Shown here: in pieces, positions 8,487 to 17,523 of the stretch
Numbering within the stretch: the stretch's first letter is position 1
How the letters are laid out: each line of letters begins with the position of its first letter
Assembly: GCA_009777235.1 (NCBI GenBank)
Contig: WRMH01000004.1
Location: 62,001 to 126,000 of the forward strand
Length of the DNA stretch: 64,000 nucleotides
Source: Oscillospiraceae bacterium
Lineage (GTDB): Bacteria; Bacillota; Clostridia; Oscillospirales; Oscillospiraceae
Reading direction: 5' to 3'
Program-made: the position numbers and the translations under genes
The notes under the pieces: model-generated
The model's database searches: none
What the model was told of the DNA's origin: nothing
Seen by the model: the letters and a program-made list of their open reading frames with translations, nothing else

Positions 8487-8654
8487 ATGAAAGGTAATAA
8501 ATTTATTTTCTCGGCTGTCGCGGCGTTTGTGTTCATAGCCGGAGCTGTTGCGGCAATCTACATTTTCCGCAATGAAATCGCGGACTTTTTTGTAGATATC
8601 AAGGCGAGGATTGATGAGAAAATCCTAAGCCGCAACGGAGAGTACGAAGATTAA
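8487..8654 (+). CDS. 55-aa single-pass membrane peptide
   Basis: A short gene with a strong AAAGGGGGAA ribosome binding sequence 8 nt before ATG 8487. It encodes 55 aa: a basic start (MKGNK), one transmembrane helix (residues about 6-26), and a charged amphipathic tail (NEIADFFVDIKARIDEK). A hairpin follows 18 nt after its stop codon. I do not recognise a family. The tail recalls small YtxH-like stress proteins, but this is a weak resemblance. It is probably its own transcription unit between the rnf operon and the GH3 gene. Confidence 0.65.
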   Translation: MKGNKFIFSAVAAFVFIAGAVAAIYIFRNEIADFFVDIKARIDEKILSRNGEYED

Positions 8655-8672
8655 GATTGGCGCGAGAAAAAA

Positions 8673-8713
8673 ACAAAGGGGATGAGTTCAACGACAGGAC
8701 TCATCTTCTTTGT
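8673..8713 (+). terminator. Hairpin after the 55-aa peptide gene
   Basis: ACAAAG plus GATGAGT pair with ACTCATC plus CTTTGT around a loop. The downstream base run is not T-rich, so termination on this strand is uncertain; the structure itself is clear. Confidence 0.55.
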
Positions 8714-8776
8714 AAAATCGGCTAAAAACCGCCGCAGCCGCAAGAAATATCACCAAAAAATGGAGGAAATATTATC

Positions 8777-11275
8777 ATGCCGGGATCAAGAATAAAAGCC
8801 GCCGCGGACAACAGCGTTTCGCAGCGTGAGATAGAGCACCAAAGGCTTGCCCGAGCTATTGCGGGAGAGAGCATCGTCTTGCTGAAAAACGACGGCACGC
8901 TGCCAATTGACGCTTGCGCGGTCGCGCTGTTTGGCGCGGGAGCCGCCGCCACCATAAAAGGCGGAACGGGCAGCGGAGAGGTAAACGAACGCCATTCGGT
9001 GACGATATGGGAGGGCATGTTAAACGCGGGATTTTCCGTCACAACCGAATCATGGCTTAGTGATTACGTCACCGAGCTGAAAATCGCAAAAAAGAAATTT
9101 TACAAGGAGTTTTTTAAAAACTCAAGGGGGCTTATATTCGGAAACGAGGATACGCGCATAAATGCTATGTCAAACTATTTCAGATACCCTGTCGGGCGAG
9201 AGATAACGGCGAGCGATATGTCCGGCAGCGCCGAGGTTTGCGTGTATGTCATTGCCAGACAAGCCGGAGAGTGCGCCGACCGCAGCTTAGAAAAATATGA
9301 CTATAACCTGACCGGGCAAGAAATAGAAAACATATCCAAAGCGGCGGCGCATTATAAAAAGACAATACTTGCTATCAATGTAGGCAGTTCGATTGATTTA
9401 ACGCCGATAGAAAATATTGACGGAATAAACGCGATAATATACTTTTGCCAGCAGGGTATGGAAGGGGGAAATGCGTTTGCCGATATCCTCACGGGCAAAA
9501 CATCACCGTCCGGCTGCCTCACCAATACATGGGCAAAAAACTACGACGATTTGCCTTTTGCGCGTGAATACAGCTATTTAAAGGGCGAGATTGGAAAAGA
9601 GTATTATAAAGAGGGCATCTATGTCGGATATCGCTATTTTGACAGCTTCAAGGTAGAGCCGCGCTATGAGTTTGGCTATGGATTGACTTATTCGCGGTTT
9701 TCCGTAAAATGCGCGGATATTTATACGGATGGCTCAAATATCACGGTAAAGGCGCGGGTTACAAACGACGGGGAGAAGTTTTCAGGAAAGAAAACCGTGC
9801 AGCTATATGTGAGCTGTCCGAGCGGCAAGCTGACAAGGGAGTATCAAAGCCTTGCCGCTTTTGGAAAAACGGGACTTCTCGCGCCCGGTCAGTCACAAGA
9901 CGACATTACATTGTCATTTGACCTAATAGATTTAGCCGGGTATGATGAGGCTGCCGGGGCGTTTATGTTGGAGCAGGGCGATTATATACTGCGGCTTGGG
10001 GAAAGCTCACGCAAAACAAACCCCGTCGGGATAATAAATTTGGACGAAACGGTAATAACGGAAAAATGCGAAAAAGTCTGCCCGCTCAATATACCCCACG
10101 AAGAAATCACGCCGCCTCCGATAAGCGCGTCCGAAGAATTTGGGAATATCCCTCGGCTTGGCATGTCTTCGGCGGACATACGGACAATCACCCACGACTA
10201 TACCGAGCCGAAACCGGAATACAGCCCAAAGGTGGCAAAGTGGCTAAATGAACTCACGGTTGACGATATGATAAAGTTTGTCGTCGGTACGGGTATGTCG
10301 GGACTTTCCGGCGACAGCTTTGTGCCCGGCGCGGCGGCTATCACAACGGGCGATTTTGGACATCTTGGCATAGCGAGCGTTGCGCTGTGCGATGGACCGG
10401 CGGGTGTCAGGCTGCTTCGCACATCGCTCATGCAAAAATCGGGAAAGATAAAGGCGGTTGACGCCGCTATGGAAATGCTCGGCCACACAACGGGCATAAT
10501 GCGCAGATTCATGTTTGCAAAGCCGAATAAGGGAACGCTTATGTATCAGTATGCCACGGCTTTCCCGATAGGCACAGCGATTGCTCAAACGTGGAATACG
10601 GACATCTTTACGCGCTTTGGCACGGCAATAGGTACGGAGATGACCGAATATGGCGGCACTTATTGGCTTGCGCCCGCCATGAACATACAAAGAAACCCGC
10701 TATGCGGGCGAAATTATGAATATTTTAGCGAAGACCCGCTGCTTACGGGAAAAACGGCACAGGCGGTGACAAAAGGCGTGCAAGGCTTTGACGGCTGTTA
10801 TGTCACGATAAAGCATTATGCGGCAAACAATCAGGAAGAAAGGCGAAATCACTCGGACAGCATAATAAGCGAACGCGCACTCAGAGAGATTTATCTTAAA
10901 GGATATAAAATCGTCGTCATGGGCGCGGACGCAAAAGCGGTGATGACGAGCTATAATTTATTAAACGGCGTATATACCCCAAACAGCTATGATTTGTGTA
11001 CAAAGTTATTGCGCGGGGAATGGGGCTTTAACGGCGTTGTGATGACGGATTGGCTGTCTACCGGAGAGTTTACTACAGACGGCATCATGCCGTCAAATGG
11101 CCTTGCCATCAAAAACGGCAACGATTTGATCATGCCGGGCGGCAAAAAATATGTAAAGAGGCTCAAAGCCGATTTAAAAAACGGCGTCGTTTCCGAAGAC
11201 GATATCCGCCGCTCCTGCGCCCGCGTTTTGGAGCTTATCGCAAGCAGCCTCCCCCAAAAAGAACTGGATGGATAG
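8777..11275 (+). CDS. GH3 beta-glucosidase-type glycosidase with reversed domain order
   Basis: Predicted retaining glycoside hydrolase of family 3, 832 aa, no signal peptide, so probably cytoplasmic. The usual C-terminal alpha/beta sandwich comes first (residues about 25-240, with SIVLLKNDGTLPI and GGTGSGEV). A fibronectin-III-like domain follows (about 320-430, KTVQLYVSCP). The catalytic TIM barrel comes last (about 480-830), with DGPAGVR, KHYAANNQEERR and the nucleophile Asp758 in GVVMTDW. This swapped order is known from rumen GH3 enzymes such as those of Ruminococcus albus and Butyrivibrio fibrisolvens. GGAGGAAA precedes ATG 8777. The exact sugar (glucoside, xyloside or other) cannot be told from sequence. 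Confidence 0.93.
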   Translation: MPGSRIKAAADNSVSQREIEHQRLARAIAGESIVLLKNDGTLPIDACAVALFGAGAAATIKGGTGSGEVNERHSVTIWEGMLNAGFSVTTESWLSDYVTELKIAKKKFYKEFFKNSRGLIFGNEDTRINAMSNYFRYPVGREITASDMSGSAEVCVYVIARQAGECADRSLEKYDYNLTGQEIENISKAAAHYKKTILAINVGSSIDLTPIENIDGINAIIYFCQQGMEGGNAFADILTGKTSPSGCLTNTWAKNYDDLPFAREYSYLKGEIGKEYYKEGIYVGYRYFDSFKVEPRYEFGYGLTYSRFSVKCADIYTDGSNITVKARVTNDGEKFSGKKTVQLYVSCPSGKLTREYQSLAAFGKTGLLAPGQSQDDITLSFDLIDLAGYDEAAGAFMLEQGDYILRLGESSRKTNPVGIINLDETVITEKCEKVCPLNIPHEEITPPPISASEEFGNIPRLGMSSADIRTITHDYTEPKPEYSPKVAKWLNELTVDDMIKFVVGTGMSGLSGDSFVPGAAAITTGDFGHLGIASVALCDGPAGVRLLRTSLMQKSGKIKAVDAAMEMLGHTTGIMRRFMFAKPNKGTLMYQYATAFPIGTAIAQTWNTDIFTRFGTAIGTEMTEYGGTYWLAPAMNIQRNPLCGRNYEYFSEDPLLTGKTAQAVTKGVQGFDGCYVTIKHYAANNQEERRNHSDSIISERALREIYLKGYKIVVMGADAKAVMTSYNLLNGVYTPNSYDLCTKLLRGEWGFNGVVMTDWLSTGEFTTDGIMPSNGLAIKNGNDLIMPGGKKYVKRLKADLKNGVVSEDDIRRSCARVLELIASSLPQKELDG

Positions 11276-11434
11276 TAAATTTTGAGATGGCAAATGAGGT
11301 TGTGAGGGAATTTATCAAAATGAAATATCTCATCAAACGACTGAAATCGCTGTGTTTTCACGAAAAGTTTGAAACGGAAAATTCCCAAAAGTAAGCGCAA
11401 CATCAGAAAATCTTTTGAAAGTATGCTCACAATC

Positions 11435-11463
11435 TTGCATCCGACTTAGCACTATGCTAAAAT
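11435..11463 (+). promoter_or_regulatory. Promoter of the restriction-modification operon
   Basis: TTGCAT (11435-11440), a 17-nt spacer and TAAAAT (11458-11463) with an upstream TG that makes an extended -10. Predicted start is about 11470. This supports the TTG at 11501 as translation start rather than the ATG at 11474. Confidence 0.65.
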
Positions 11464-11500
11464 AGATACAAGGATGTTTCGGGATGTGAGGAGTGTTGTT

Positions 11501-13450
11501 TTGAGGTTTATTGGAGGCAAGTCGCAACTGCTCGGTAATATAGAGTCTGTTATTAACGAGAACGTGAATGAAAAAGGGAACATTTTTTGTGACATTTTTG
11601 CCGGAACAGGGAGTGTTGCGAGATACTTTAAGCCAAAATACGAGGTACATTCAAATGACTTTTTGCATTTTTCATACGTAATTCAAAAAGCGACAATAGA
11701 AAACAATCATAAACCCGTGTTCTCAAAACTTGCGAAGATAGGGATAGCTGACCCCATAAGGTTTTTAGAAGAAACCGACTTGACAGATAAAAGTAATATT
11801 ACATATTTCATTGCCGACAACTACGCTCCCGGCGAAAATTGCGAGCGTATGTATATTTCCAAACGTAATGCAATGAAAGTTGATTTTATACGCAATACGA
11901 TTGAAATGTGGAACAAATCCGAGCTTATCGAAGAGGCGGAATATTATTACTTGCTCGCTGCTCTTGTTGAAGGTGTTCCATATGTGTCGAACATAACGGG
12001 TACATACGGTGCGTACCTAAAGGAATGGGACAAACGCGCATATAAACCGTTTGAAATGGCACGGCTTGATGTTCTGGATAATGGGCGCGAAAATCGCAGC
12101 TACAATTCTGACGCAAATCAGCTAATTCGTGAAGTTGAAGGCGATATTTTATACATAGACCCGCCATATAACTCAAGGCAATATGCGCCGAACTATCATT
12201 TACTCGAAACAATATCCCGGTATGATAACCCTGAAATCCGCGGCGTTACAGGGATGCGTCCGTATGACGATATCAAATCAGCGTTTTGCGTTAAATCGGA
12301 AGTTCTTGAGGTTTTTGAGGATTTAATAGAAAAAGCAAAATTTGATAATATTGTGATGAGCTATAGCACGGAAGGTTTGATGTCGTCAGGGCAGATAGAA
12401 AATATCTTGAAGCGGCATGGTGTTGAGAGCAGCTACAAACGGTACGATATACCGTACCGAAAGTATAAGAGCAAGCTGTCAAGCGAGATTAAAGAGCTAA
12501 AGGAGTTTATCTTTTACATCCGCAAAGGTATTTCAAAAGCGGCTTACTTCCCCATGCCTGTGCTTTCCGTAGCAGAACCCTCTCACGCTTACCAAGTGAA
12601 ACGCTCAAAATATCAAAAAAGTCCTCTAAACTATATTGGGGGAAAGTATAAGCTGTTGCCGCAGATAATGCCGTTGTTCCCGCGCCAAATCGGTACGTTT
12701 GTTGATTTATTCGCGGGAGGATGCAATGTAGGGATTAACGTAGTTGCGGAGAAAATTATCTGCAATGACATAAACACGAAAATAATTGATATGTTCAGAG
12801 CGTTCAAGCAAATAAATACCGATGAGATATTGCGCCATATTGAGGGACGAATAACAGAGTTTTTACTATCAAAAGAAAACGAAAAAGGTTTTGTCAACTT
12901 TCGCACTTTCTACAACAAAACAAAAGACCCGCTTGACCTTTATGTTCTCTCCTGTTATTCGTTTAATTATCAGTTCCGATTTAACAATAATCTTGATTAC
13001 AATAACCCTTTTGGGCGTAACCGTAGCAGGTTTTCTGAAAATATGCGAAATAACTTACTTGCATTCTTGGAAAAGATAAAGGATAGCAACATAGAGTTTA
13101 CATCGCGGGAATTTACTGTGTTTGATATGTCCGGTCTTGGTTATGACGACATGGTTTATTGCGACCCTCCGTATTTAATCACCTTAGGGAGCTACAATGA
13201 CGGCAATCGCGGCTTCAAAGACTGGAAAGCAGCGCAAGAAACCGCATTATATGACTTGCTTGACAAGTTGCATAAGCAAGGCGTAAAATTTGCGTTATCA
13301 AATGTTTTGGTTCATAAAAGCATCCGCAACGAGACGCTTATAGAGTGGTGCAAGAAGTATGTCGTGACTTCGATTGAAAACGACTACTCTAATTCGAGCT
13401 ACAATACGCATAAAGGAGAAAGCATAGAAGTTCTGATAACAAACTACTAA
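11501..13450 (+). CDS. FokI-type fused double DNA adenine methyltransferase
   Basis: Modification enzyme of a type IIS system: two Dam/D12-class N6-adenine methylase domains in one 649-aa chain, as in M.FokI, where each half methylates one strand of an asymmetric site. Domain 1 has RFIGGKSQLL, DIFAGTGSVARYF and the catalytic DPPYNSRQY. Domain 2 begins near residue 370 with NYIGGKYKLLPQI, DLFAGGCNVGINV and DPPYLITLGSY. I start it at TTG 11501, 7 nt after GAGGAG, so the protein begins MRFIGGK; the frame is open from ATG 11474, but that is only 4 nt from the predicted transcript start. It is more AT-rich than its neighbours and lies 25 nt before the restriction gene. Confidence 0.92.
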   Translation: MRFIGGKSQLLGNIESVINENVNEKGNIFCDIFAGTGSVARYFKPKYEVHSNDFLHFSYVIQKATIENNHKPVFSKLAKIGIADPIRFLEETDLTDKSNITYFIADNYAPGENCERMYISKRNAMKVDFIRNTIEMWNKSELIEEAEYYYLLAALVEGVPYVSNITGTYGAYLKEWDKRAYKPFEMARLDVLDNGRENRSYNSDANQLIREVEGDILYIDPPYNSRQYAPNYHLLETISRYDNPEIRGVTGMRPYDDIKSAFCVKSEVLEVFEDLIEKAKFDNIVMSYSTEGLMSSGQIENILKRHGVESSYKRYDIPYRKYKSKLSSEIKELKEFIFYIRKGISKAAYFPMPVLSVAEPSHAYQVKRSKYQKSPLNYIGGKYKLLPQIMPLFPRQIGTFVDLFAGGCNVGINVVAEKIICNDINTKIIDMFRAFKQINTDEILRHIEGRITEFLLSKENEKGFVNFRTFYNKTKDPLDLYVLSCYSFNYQFRFNNNLDYNNPFGRNRSRFSENMRNNLLAFLEKIKDSNIEFTSREFTVFDMSGLGYDDMVYCDPPYLITLGSYNDGNRGFKDWKAAQETALYDLLDKLHKQGVKFALSNVLVHKSIRNETLIEWCKKYVVTSIENDYSNSSYNTHKGESIEVLITNY

Positions 13451-13475
13451 GCGGGGGATTAAGCAGGGAGGTTTT

Positions 13476-15239
13476 ATGGTTTCGATTCTTCATACAGAAA
13501 ACGCAAAAACACGTACATTTGGCTGGGTTCAAAATCCAAGTAACTTCAGAAGTCTTTGTAACGTTGTGGCGGTATTTGACCAAAGTTCTACAATGCACAA
13601 TGAACTAAGAAACAAAATTATTCCCGACCTTGTATCACTGGAAAACGGTCAGGCGGGTTTAATTGCGGCATTAGACACACGACCGTTAAAAATAAGTTAT
13701 TCTCATTTAGTTGGAACAGGCAAGGCTGAGCGCAAAGCCGCCCCATGCGACGCCATAATACAAGCGGCAGTACCGGGGCAGGGGTGCAAACGATTTACCG
13801 ACAACTGGACTGCCGACGGGTTTGTACGTTGGGCGCACTGCTTAGGGTTTATTAAGTATAATTATGTGGATGATACCTTTGTAATAACCGAGACTGGCAA
13901 AATCTTGTCTGCTGCATATGCGGCAGACGAGCAGATAAACAATGAAGAACGCATAGTGCTTGAAGAGGCGATGCTTTCATATCCGCCCGCAATAAGAGTG
14001 CTCGCGCTTTTGGCGGAGGAAAACGCCCATCTGACAAAGTTTGAAATAGGCAAACAGCTTGGGTTTGTGGGAGAAGGCGGGTTTACGAGTATGCCACAAT
14101 CTGTGTTCGTCCGCTCTCTTTCTGCGACCGCGAGCAACGAGGAACGAAAATATATGCGGGCGAATTGGGAAGGTTCTTCCGACAAGTACGCAAGAATGAT
14201 TGCGACTTGGCTTATAAAACTGGGGCTGGTGAAAAGGGTATCTAAAAATGTAACCGTGTCACTAAATGCAGACAGTTATACAGAAAGCATCGGACAAGCT
14301 TATGTTATAACTGCGCAAGGGTTGACCGCGTTGCGCAGGACAAGGGGCGCAAGCAAACATACGCGTACAGCAAAAACAATATGTTATGAAATGCTTGCTA
14401 CCAAAGGCATTGCAGGCAGTGACAGAGAATATTTGCGAGTAAGAAGAGGGCTAATTATTAAGGAATTAAGCGAGCGCAAGGGTTCCATATCAGTTTCTGA
14501 AATAATGTCCTCTCTCAAGGCTAATGATATTGTTGCATCCAAAAAAGTCATTTTTGATGATGTGCAGGGTTTCAGGAACATAGGGCTTGACATTGATACA
14601 GACGGGGATAATTTCACGTGGCGGGATAAAATCAATGACTTTGTGATTCCTGTGCGAGCAGAAGCCGCGCTATCTGACGGCGAGCAAATAAAAGACGAAT
14701 TGCGGGAGAGCATTACACACTTGCCTCATGAATATTTATCTTTAATAGATTTAGCTTATGACAGCTCACAAAACAGACTTTTTGAAATGAAAACACTGCA
14801 ATTATTGACGGAAGAGTGCCGCTTTGAGGGTGTGCATTTGGGCGGCAGCCGAAAGCCAGATGGAGTTGCATTTACAACTGAACTTGCAGATAATTACGGT
14901 ATAATAATTGACACAAAAGCATATTCAAAAGGATATAGTCTTTCCATTGCCCAAGCTGACGAAATGATGCGTTATGTGCAAGAAAATCAACGCCGCAATG
15001 AGAGAGAGAATCCAAATAAATGGTGGAATAACTTTGCACACGAGCTGTCTCATTTTTATTTTATGTTCGTGTCAGGGCATTTTAAGGGAAAATATCAAGA
15101 GCAAATTGATCGAATTAGCCTTATTACCTCTACAAAAGGCTCGGCAATTGAAGTATATGACCTATTGTTAATTGCAGAGAGCATAAAAGACAAAAGCTAC
15201 AGTCTTGGAGATGCCGAGGATGTTCTTTTCGGGGAATGA
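13476..15239 (+). CDS. FokI-like type IIS restriction endonuclease
   Basis: A 587-aa homologue of FokI along its whole length, by comparison with the FokI sequence as I remember it. The N-terminal recognition region shares RTFGWVQNP, APCDAIIQA, DGF-RWAH-LGFI, SYPPAIR and NWEGSSDKYARMI. The C-terminal cleavage domain shares HLGGSRKPDG and DTKAYS-GY. Catalytic residues are Asp462, Asp479 and Lys481, with the same spacing as FokI D450, D467 and K469. The dimer pair Asp495 and Arg499 also keeps the spacing of FokI D483 and R487. FokI recognises GGATG and cuts 9/13 bases away; the same site is inferred here. GGGAGG precedes ATG 13476. It forms an operon with the methylase. Confidence 0.95.
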   Translation: MVSILHTENAKTRTFGWVQNPSNFRSLCNVVAVFDQSSTMHNELRNKIIPDLVSLENGQAGLIAALDTRPLKISYSHLVGTGKAERKAAPCDAIIQAAVPGQGCKRFTDNWTADGFVRWAHCLGFIKYNYVDDTFVITETGKILSAAYAADEQINNEERIVLEEAMLSYPPAIRVLALLAEENAHLTKFEIGKQLGFVGEGGFTSMPQSVFVRSLSATASNEERKYMRANWEGSSDKYARMIATWLIKLGLVKRVSKNVTVSLNADSYTESIGQAYVITAQGLTALRRTRGASKHTRTAKTICYEMLATKGIAGSDREYLRVRRGLIIKELSERKGSISVSEIMSSLKANDIVASKKVIFDDVQGFRNIGLDIDTDGDNFTWRDKINDFVIPVRAEAALSDGEQIKDELRESITHLPHEYLSLIDLAYDSSQNRLFEMKTLQLLTEECRFEGVHLGGSRKPDGVAFTTELADNYGIIIDTKAYSKGYSLSIAQADEMMRYVQENQRRNERENPNKWWNNFAHELSHFYFMFVSGHFKGKYQEQIDRISLITSTKGSAIEVYDLLLIAESIKDKSYSLGDAEDVLFGE

Positions 15240-15405
15240 CAGGAGAAAAATCAATAAAGTATAGCTTTACCGGCGTTGCACATCAACCTTGCATCCGTAA
15301 CAATTACAAGCCACAATTTCAAAAATTTGCACCCCTCACCGCCCGCTTTCACTTATGCTTGCAATTTTGTTGCGCATATGTTAATCTTGATGTCGTCGTC
15401 GGTGT
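15240..15405. other. Intergenic stretch before tRNA-Thr
   Basis: No gene seen. It is AT-rich and leads into tRNA-Thr. A weak promoter-like arrangement (TTGCAA near 15369, then TTAATC) lies about 20 nt before the tRNA. Confidence 0.5.
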
Positions 15406-15481
<76 letters not shown>

Positions 15482-15549
15482 TTGAAAATCTTCTAAGCCC
15501 GCCCAGAATTGTCTGATTTTGATAAAACCACGGCGGAGGGAGAATCGCA

Positions 15550-17141
15550 ATGAAAATCGGAACAGAAAACGAAAAACTGGAATTTAAGAAAACAACCTCC
15601 GAACTCAAAGAGGGCGTTATCTCGATGGCTGCAATTTTGAACAAGCATGGCGGCGGCGAGTTATATTTTGGCGTTTTAATGACGGTACGCTAAAAGGACA
15701 AATGGTGGGCGAAGACACCCTTCGCGCCATCAGTCAGTCAATTCACAATCATTTAGAGCCGAAAGTATATCCAAAAATAGAGCAGGTTTACCTTGACGGC
15801 AAGTCGTGCATACGCATTGAGTTTGACGGGGATGAAGTGCCGTATTTCGCTTTTGGGCGGGCATATATTCGCGTCGCAGATGAGGATAGAGTTATGGTTT
15901 CAACCGAGCTTGAAGCGTTCTTTCTGCGAAAAAGCGCGGGGCGCGATAAATGGGACAGTGAACTGTCGGAAAAGACGATAGAGCAAGTTAGCGATGAAGT
16001 ATTGAAGAAGTATATTGAGCAAGCCAACAAAGCGGAAAGGATAGACTTCGCCTTTGATAATAGCCGGGATACTCTGGTTAGGTTAGGTATGACGAGGGGA
16101 GAAGCTATAAACAATGCGGCTTGTGCGGTATTTATTGGTATGCCGTTATTAGAAGTGCAAATGGCGGTGTTTGCCACGAAGCAAAAACTGACATTTTTAG
16201 ATATTCGCAGGGGCAGTGGAAACATTCGTCAACTAATTGAAATAGCGGTGAAATATATCATTGATAATATGCGGTGGCGGGTTGTTCTCGACGGTTCTAT
16301 CCAACGCAAAGAAGTACCGGAAGTGCCGATTGAAGCTATCCGTGAAGCTGTAACAAATTCATTTTGCCATCGGGATTACCAGTCATCGCAAAATAACGAA
16401 GTGGCGATATACAGCGACCGCATTGAGATATACAATCCGGGCCGTTTTCCGGATGGTCAAACACCCGAAGACTTCATTAGCGGAAAGGTTAGTTCTATTA
16501 AGCGAAATCCTAATATAGCACAGCTCTTATACTATCCGAAAGATATCGAGAGTTTTGGCACAGGCTTACAGAGAATCGTTTCCTACTGTGAGGATGCAAA
16601 TGTGAGAGTAGAGTTTGAACGCTCCGACATTGGGTTTGTGGTTATTTTTTACCGCCCTGCAAACCATATAAACGTAGATGACAGCATAGGAGAAAACATC
16701 GGTACAAATGATGATAGCGTCGGTACAAATGACAATAGTGTCGGTGTAAATGTCGGTACAAATGATGATAGCGTCGGTACAAATGACAATAGTGTCGGTG
16801 TAAATGTCGGTACAAATGATGATAGCGTCGGTACAAATGATAATAGTGTCGGTGTAAATGTCGGTACAAATGATGATAGCGTCGGTACAAATGACAACAG
16901 TGTCGGTGTAAATGTCGGTACAAATGATAATAGCGTCGGTGTAAATGAAACACAATTGAAAATAATTACCTTACTGTCAGAAAACCCGCAAATTACAGCA
17001 AAAAAACTAAGTGAACTACTTGGAATCACAAAACGCAGAGTTGAGTCAAATTTGAAAAAACTTAAAGAGTTAAAACTAATTAAGCGTGTGGGTGCTACAA
17101 AAAACGGTCACTGGGTCATACTCCATAAAGAGGGTAGGTAA
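15550..17141 (+). pseudogene. AlbA_2/HATPase_c_4 regulator, frameshifted near 15676
   Basis: The gene has a good start (GGAGGG, then ATG 15550). It encodes the first part of an AlbA_2 (Schlafen-like) DNA-binding domain (ENEKLEFKKTTSELKEG, AAILNKHGGGELYFGV), but this frame ends at 15693 after 47 aa. The rest of the domain (NDGTLKGQMVGEDTLR) continues in another frame from 15678 to the stop at 17141. One base is missing around 15674-15679, probably from the A/T run. Downstream are a GHKL ATPase-like domain (EAVTNSFCHRDYQ, NPGRFPDG, GTGLQRIV), an Asn/Gly/Ser/Val repeat linker, and a winged helix (ITAKKLSELLGITKRRVESNL). Family members are ATP-binding transcriptional regulators. A functional shorter product from ATG 15702, or a sequencing error, cannot be excluded. 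Confidence 0.82.
16701..16946 (+). repeat. 54-bp in-frame tandem repeat (four units plus a partial)
   Basis: Units begin at 16701, 16755, 16809 and 16863, with a partial unit at 16917. Each codes for 18 residues of the pattern GTNDDSVGTNDNSVGVNV. Units differ by only a few bases. The length is a multiple of three, so copy-number change would lengthen or shorten the linker between the ATPase-like and winged-helix parts without breaking the frame. Confidence 0.95.
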
Positions 17142-17252
17142 GTGATAATGGCTGAACAAAACGCATCCGCGATTGGAAATAAAGCATAGGGAATTTGCGC
17201 CGTATTGCGTGACGACGCTCACCGGGTCTCTTTTGCATGTCATATGTTAATA
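17142..17252. other. Intergenic stretch between convergent genes
   Basis: No gene seen. It separates the end of the regulator pseudogene (plus strand) from the out-of-frame anchor end of the surface protein (minus strand). Confidence 0.5.
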
Positions 17253-17523
17253 TCAATAAAACCTTCTCGTAGTTGCTTTGCGTAATAATAAAGCAGAGCA
17301 AAATATGCTAAGCGCAAAAGAGCAGCCCGTCACTATCGCCCAGCGCGAAATATTGCCGCCAATGCCCATTCTCGGAGGACTGCCTGAATCATCAAACCCG
17401 CCCGGCTCACTGTACTCATCATTTCCGGTGCGCCCGGAAGGATGGTTCGATCCGGGCTCGTCCGGATCGCCCGGATTATTCGGGTCGTTCAAAACACCGG
17501 AGGAGTCAAACCAATCAAACTCA
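17253..17523 (-). other. Out-of-frame C-terminal anchor of the surface protein
   Basis: After the poly-C tract, a second minus-strand frame encodes LDDEFDWFDSSGVLNDPN, a Gly/Pro/Asp-rich stalk, then a hydrophobic helix (ISRWAIVTGCSFALSIFCSA) and a basic tail ending in RKATTRRFY at 17253. This is what a C-terminal membrane anchor looks like. It would be joined in frame to the upstream surface protein if the C tract had 10 or 13 bases instead of 11. Confidence 0.75.

Noticed and set aside
11288-11394. Possible 35-aa frame after the GH3 gene
   Set aside because: No ribosome binding site, no recognisable pattern, and it overlaps the approach to the next promoter.
11434-15297. Direct repeat CTTGCATCCG before and after the restriction-modification pair as possible attachment or duplication sites
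   Set aside because: Only 10 bases, the first copy is part of the predicted promoter, and the flanks do not match; likely chance.
16701-16946. CRISPR-like array
   Set aside because: The units are contiguous 54-bp coding repeats without unique spacers.
16566-17029. Long antisense reading frames over the 54-bp repeats
   Set aside because: They arise from repeats whose unit is a multiple of three on the opposite strand (Ile/Cys/Thr or His/Tyr/Arg repeats), without a start signal or family match.
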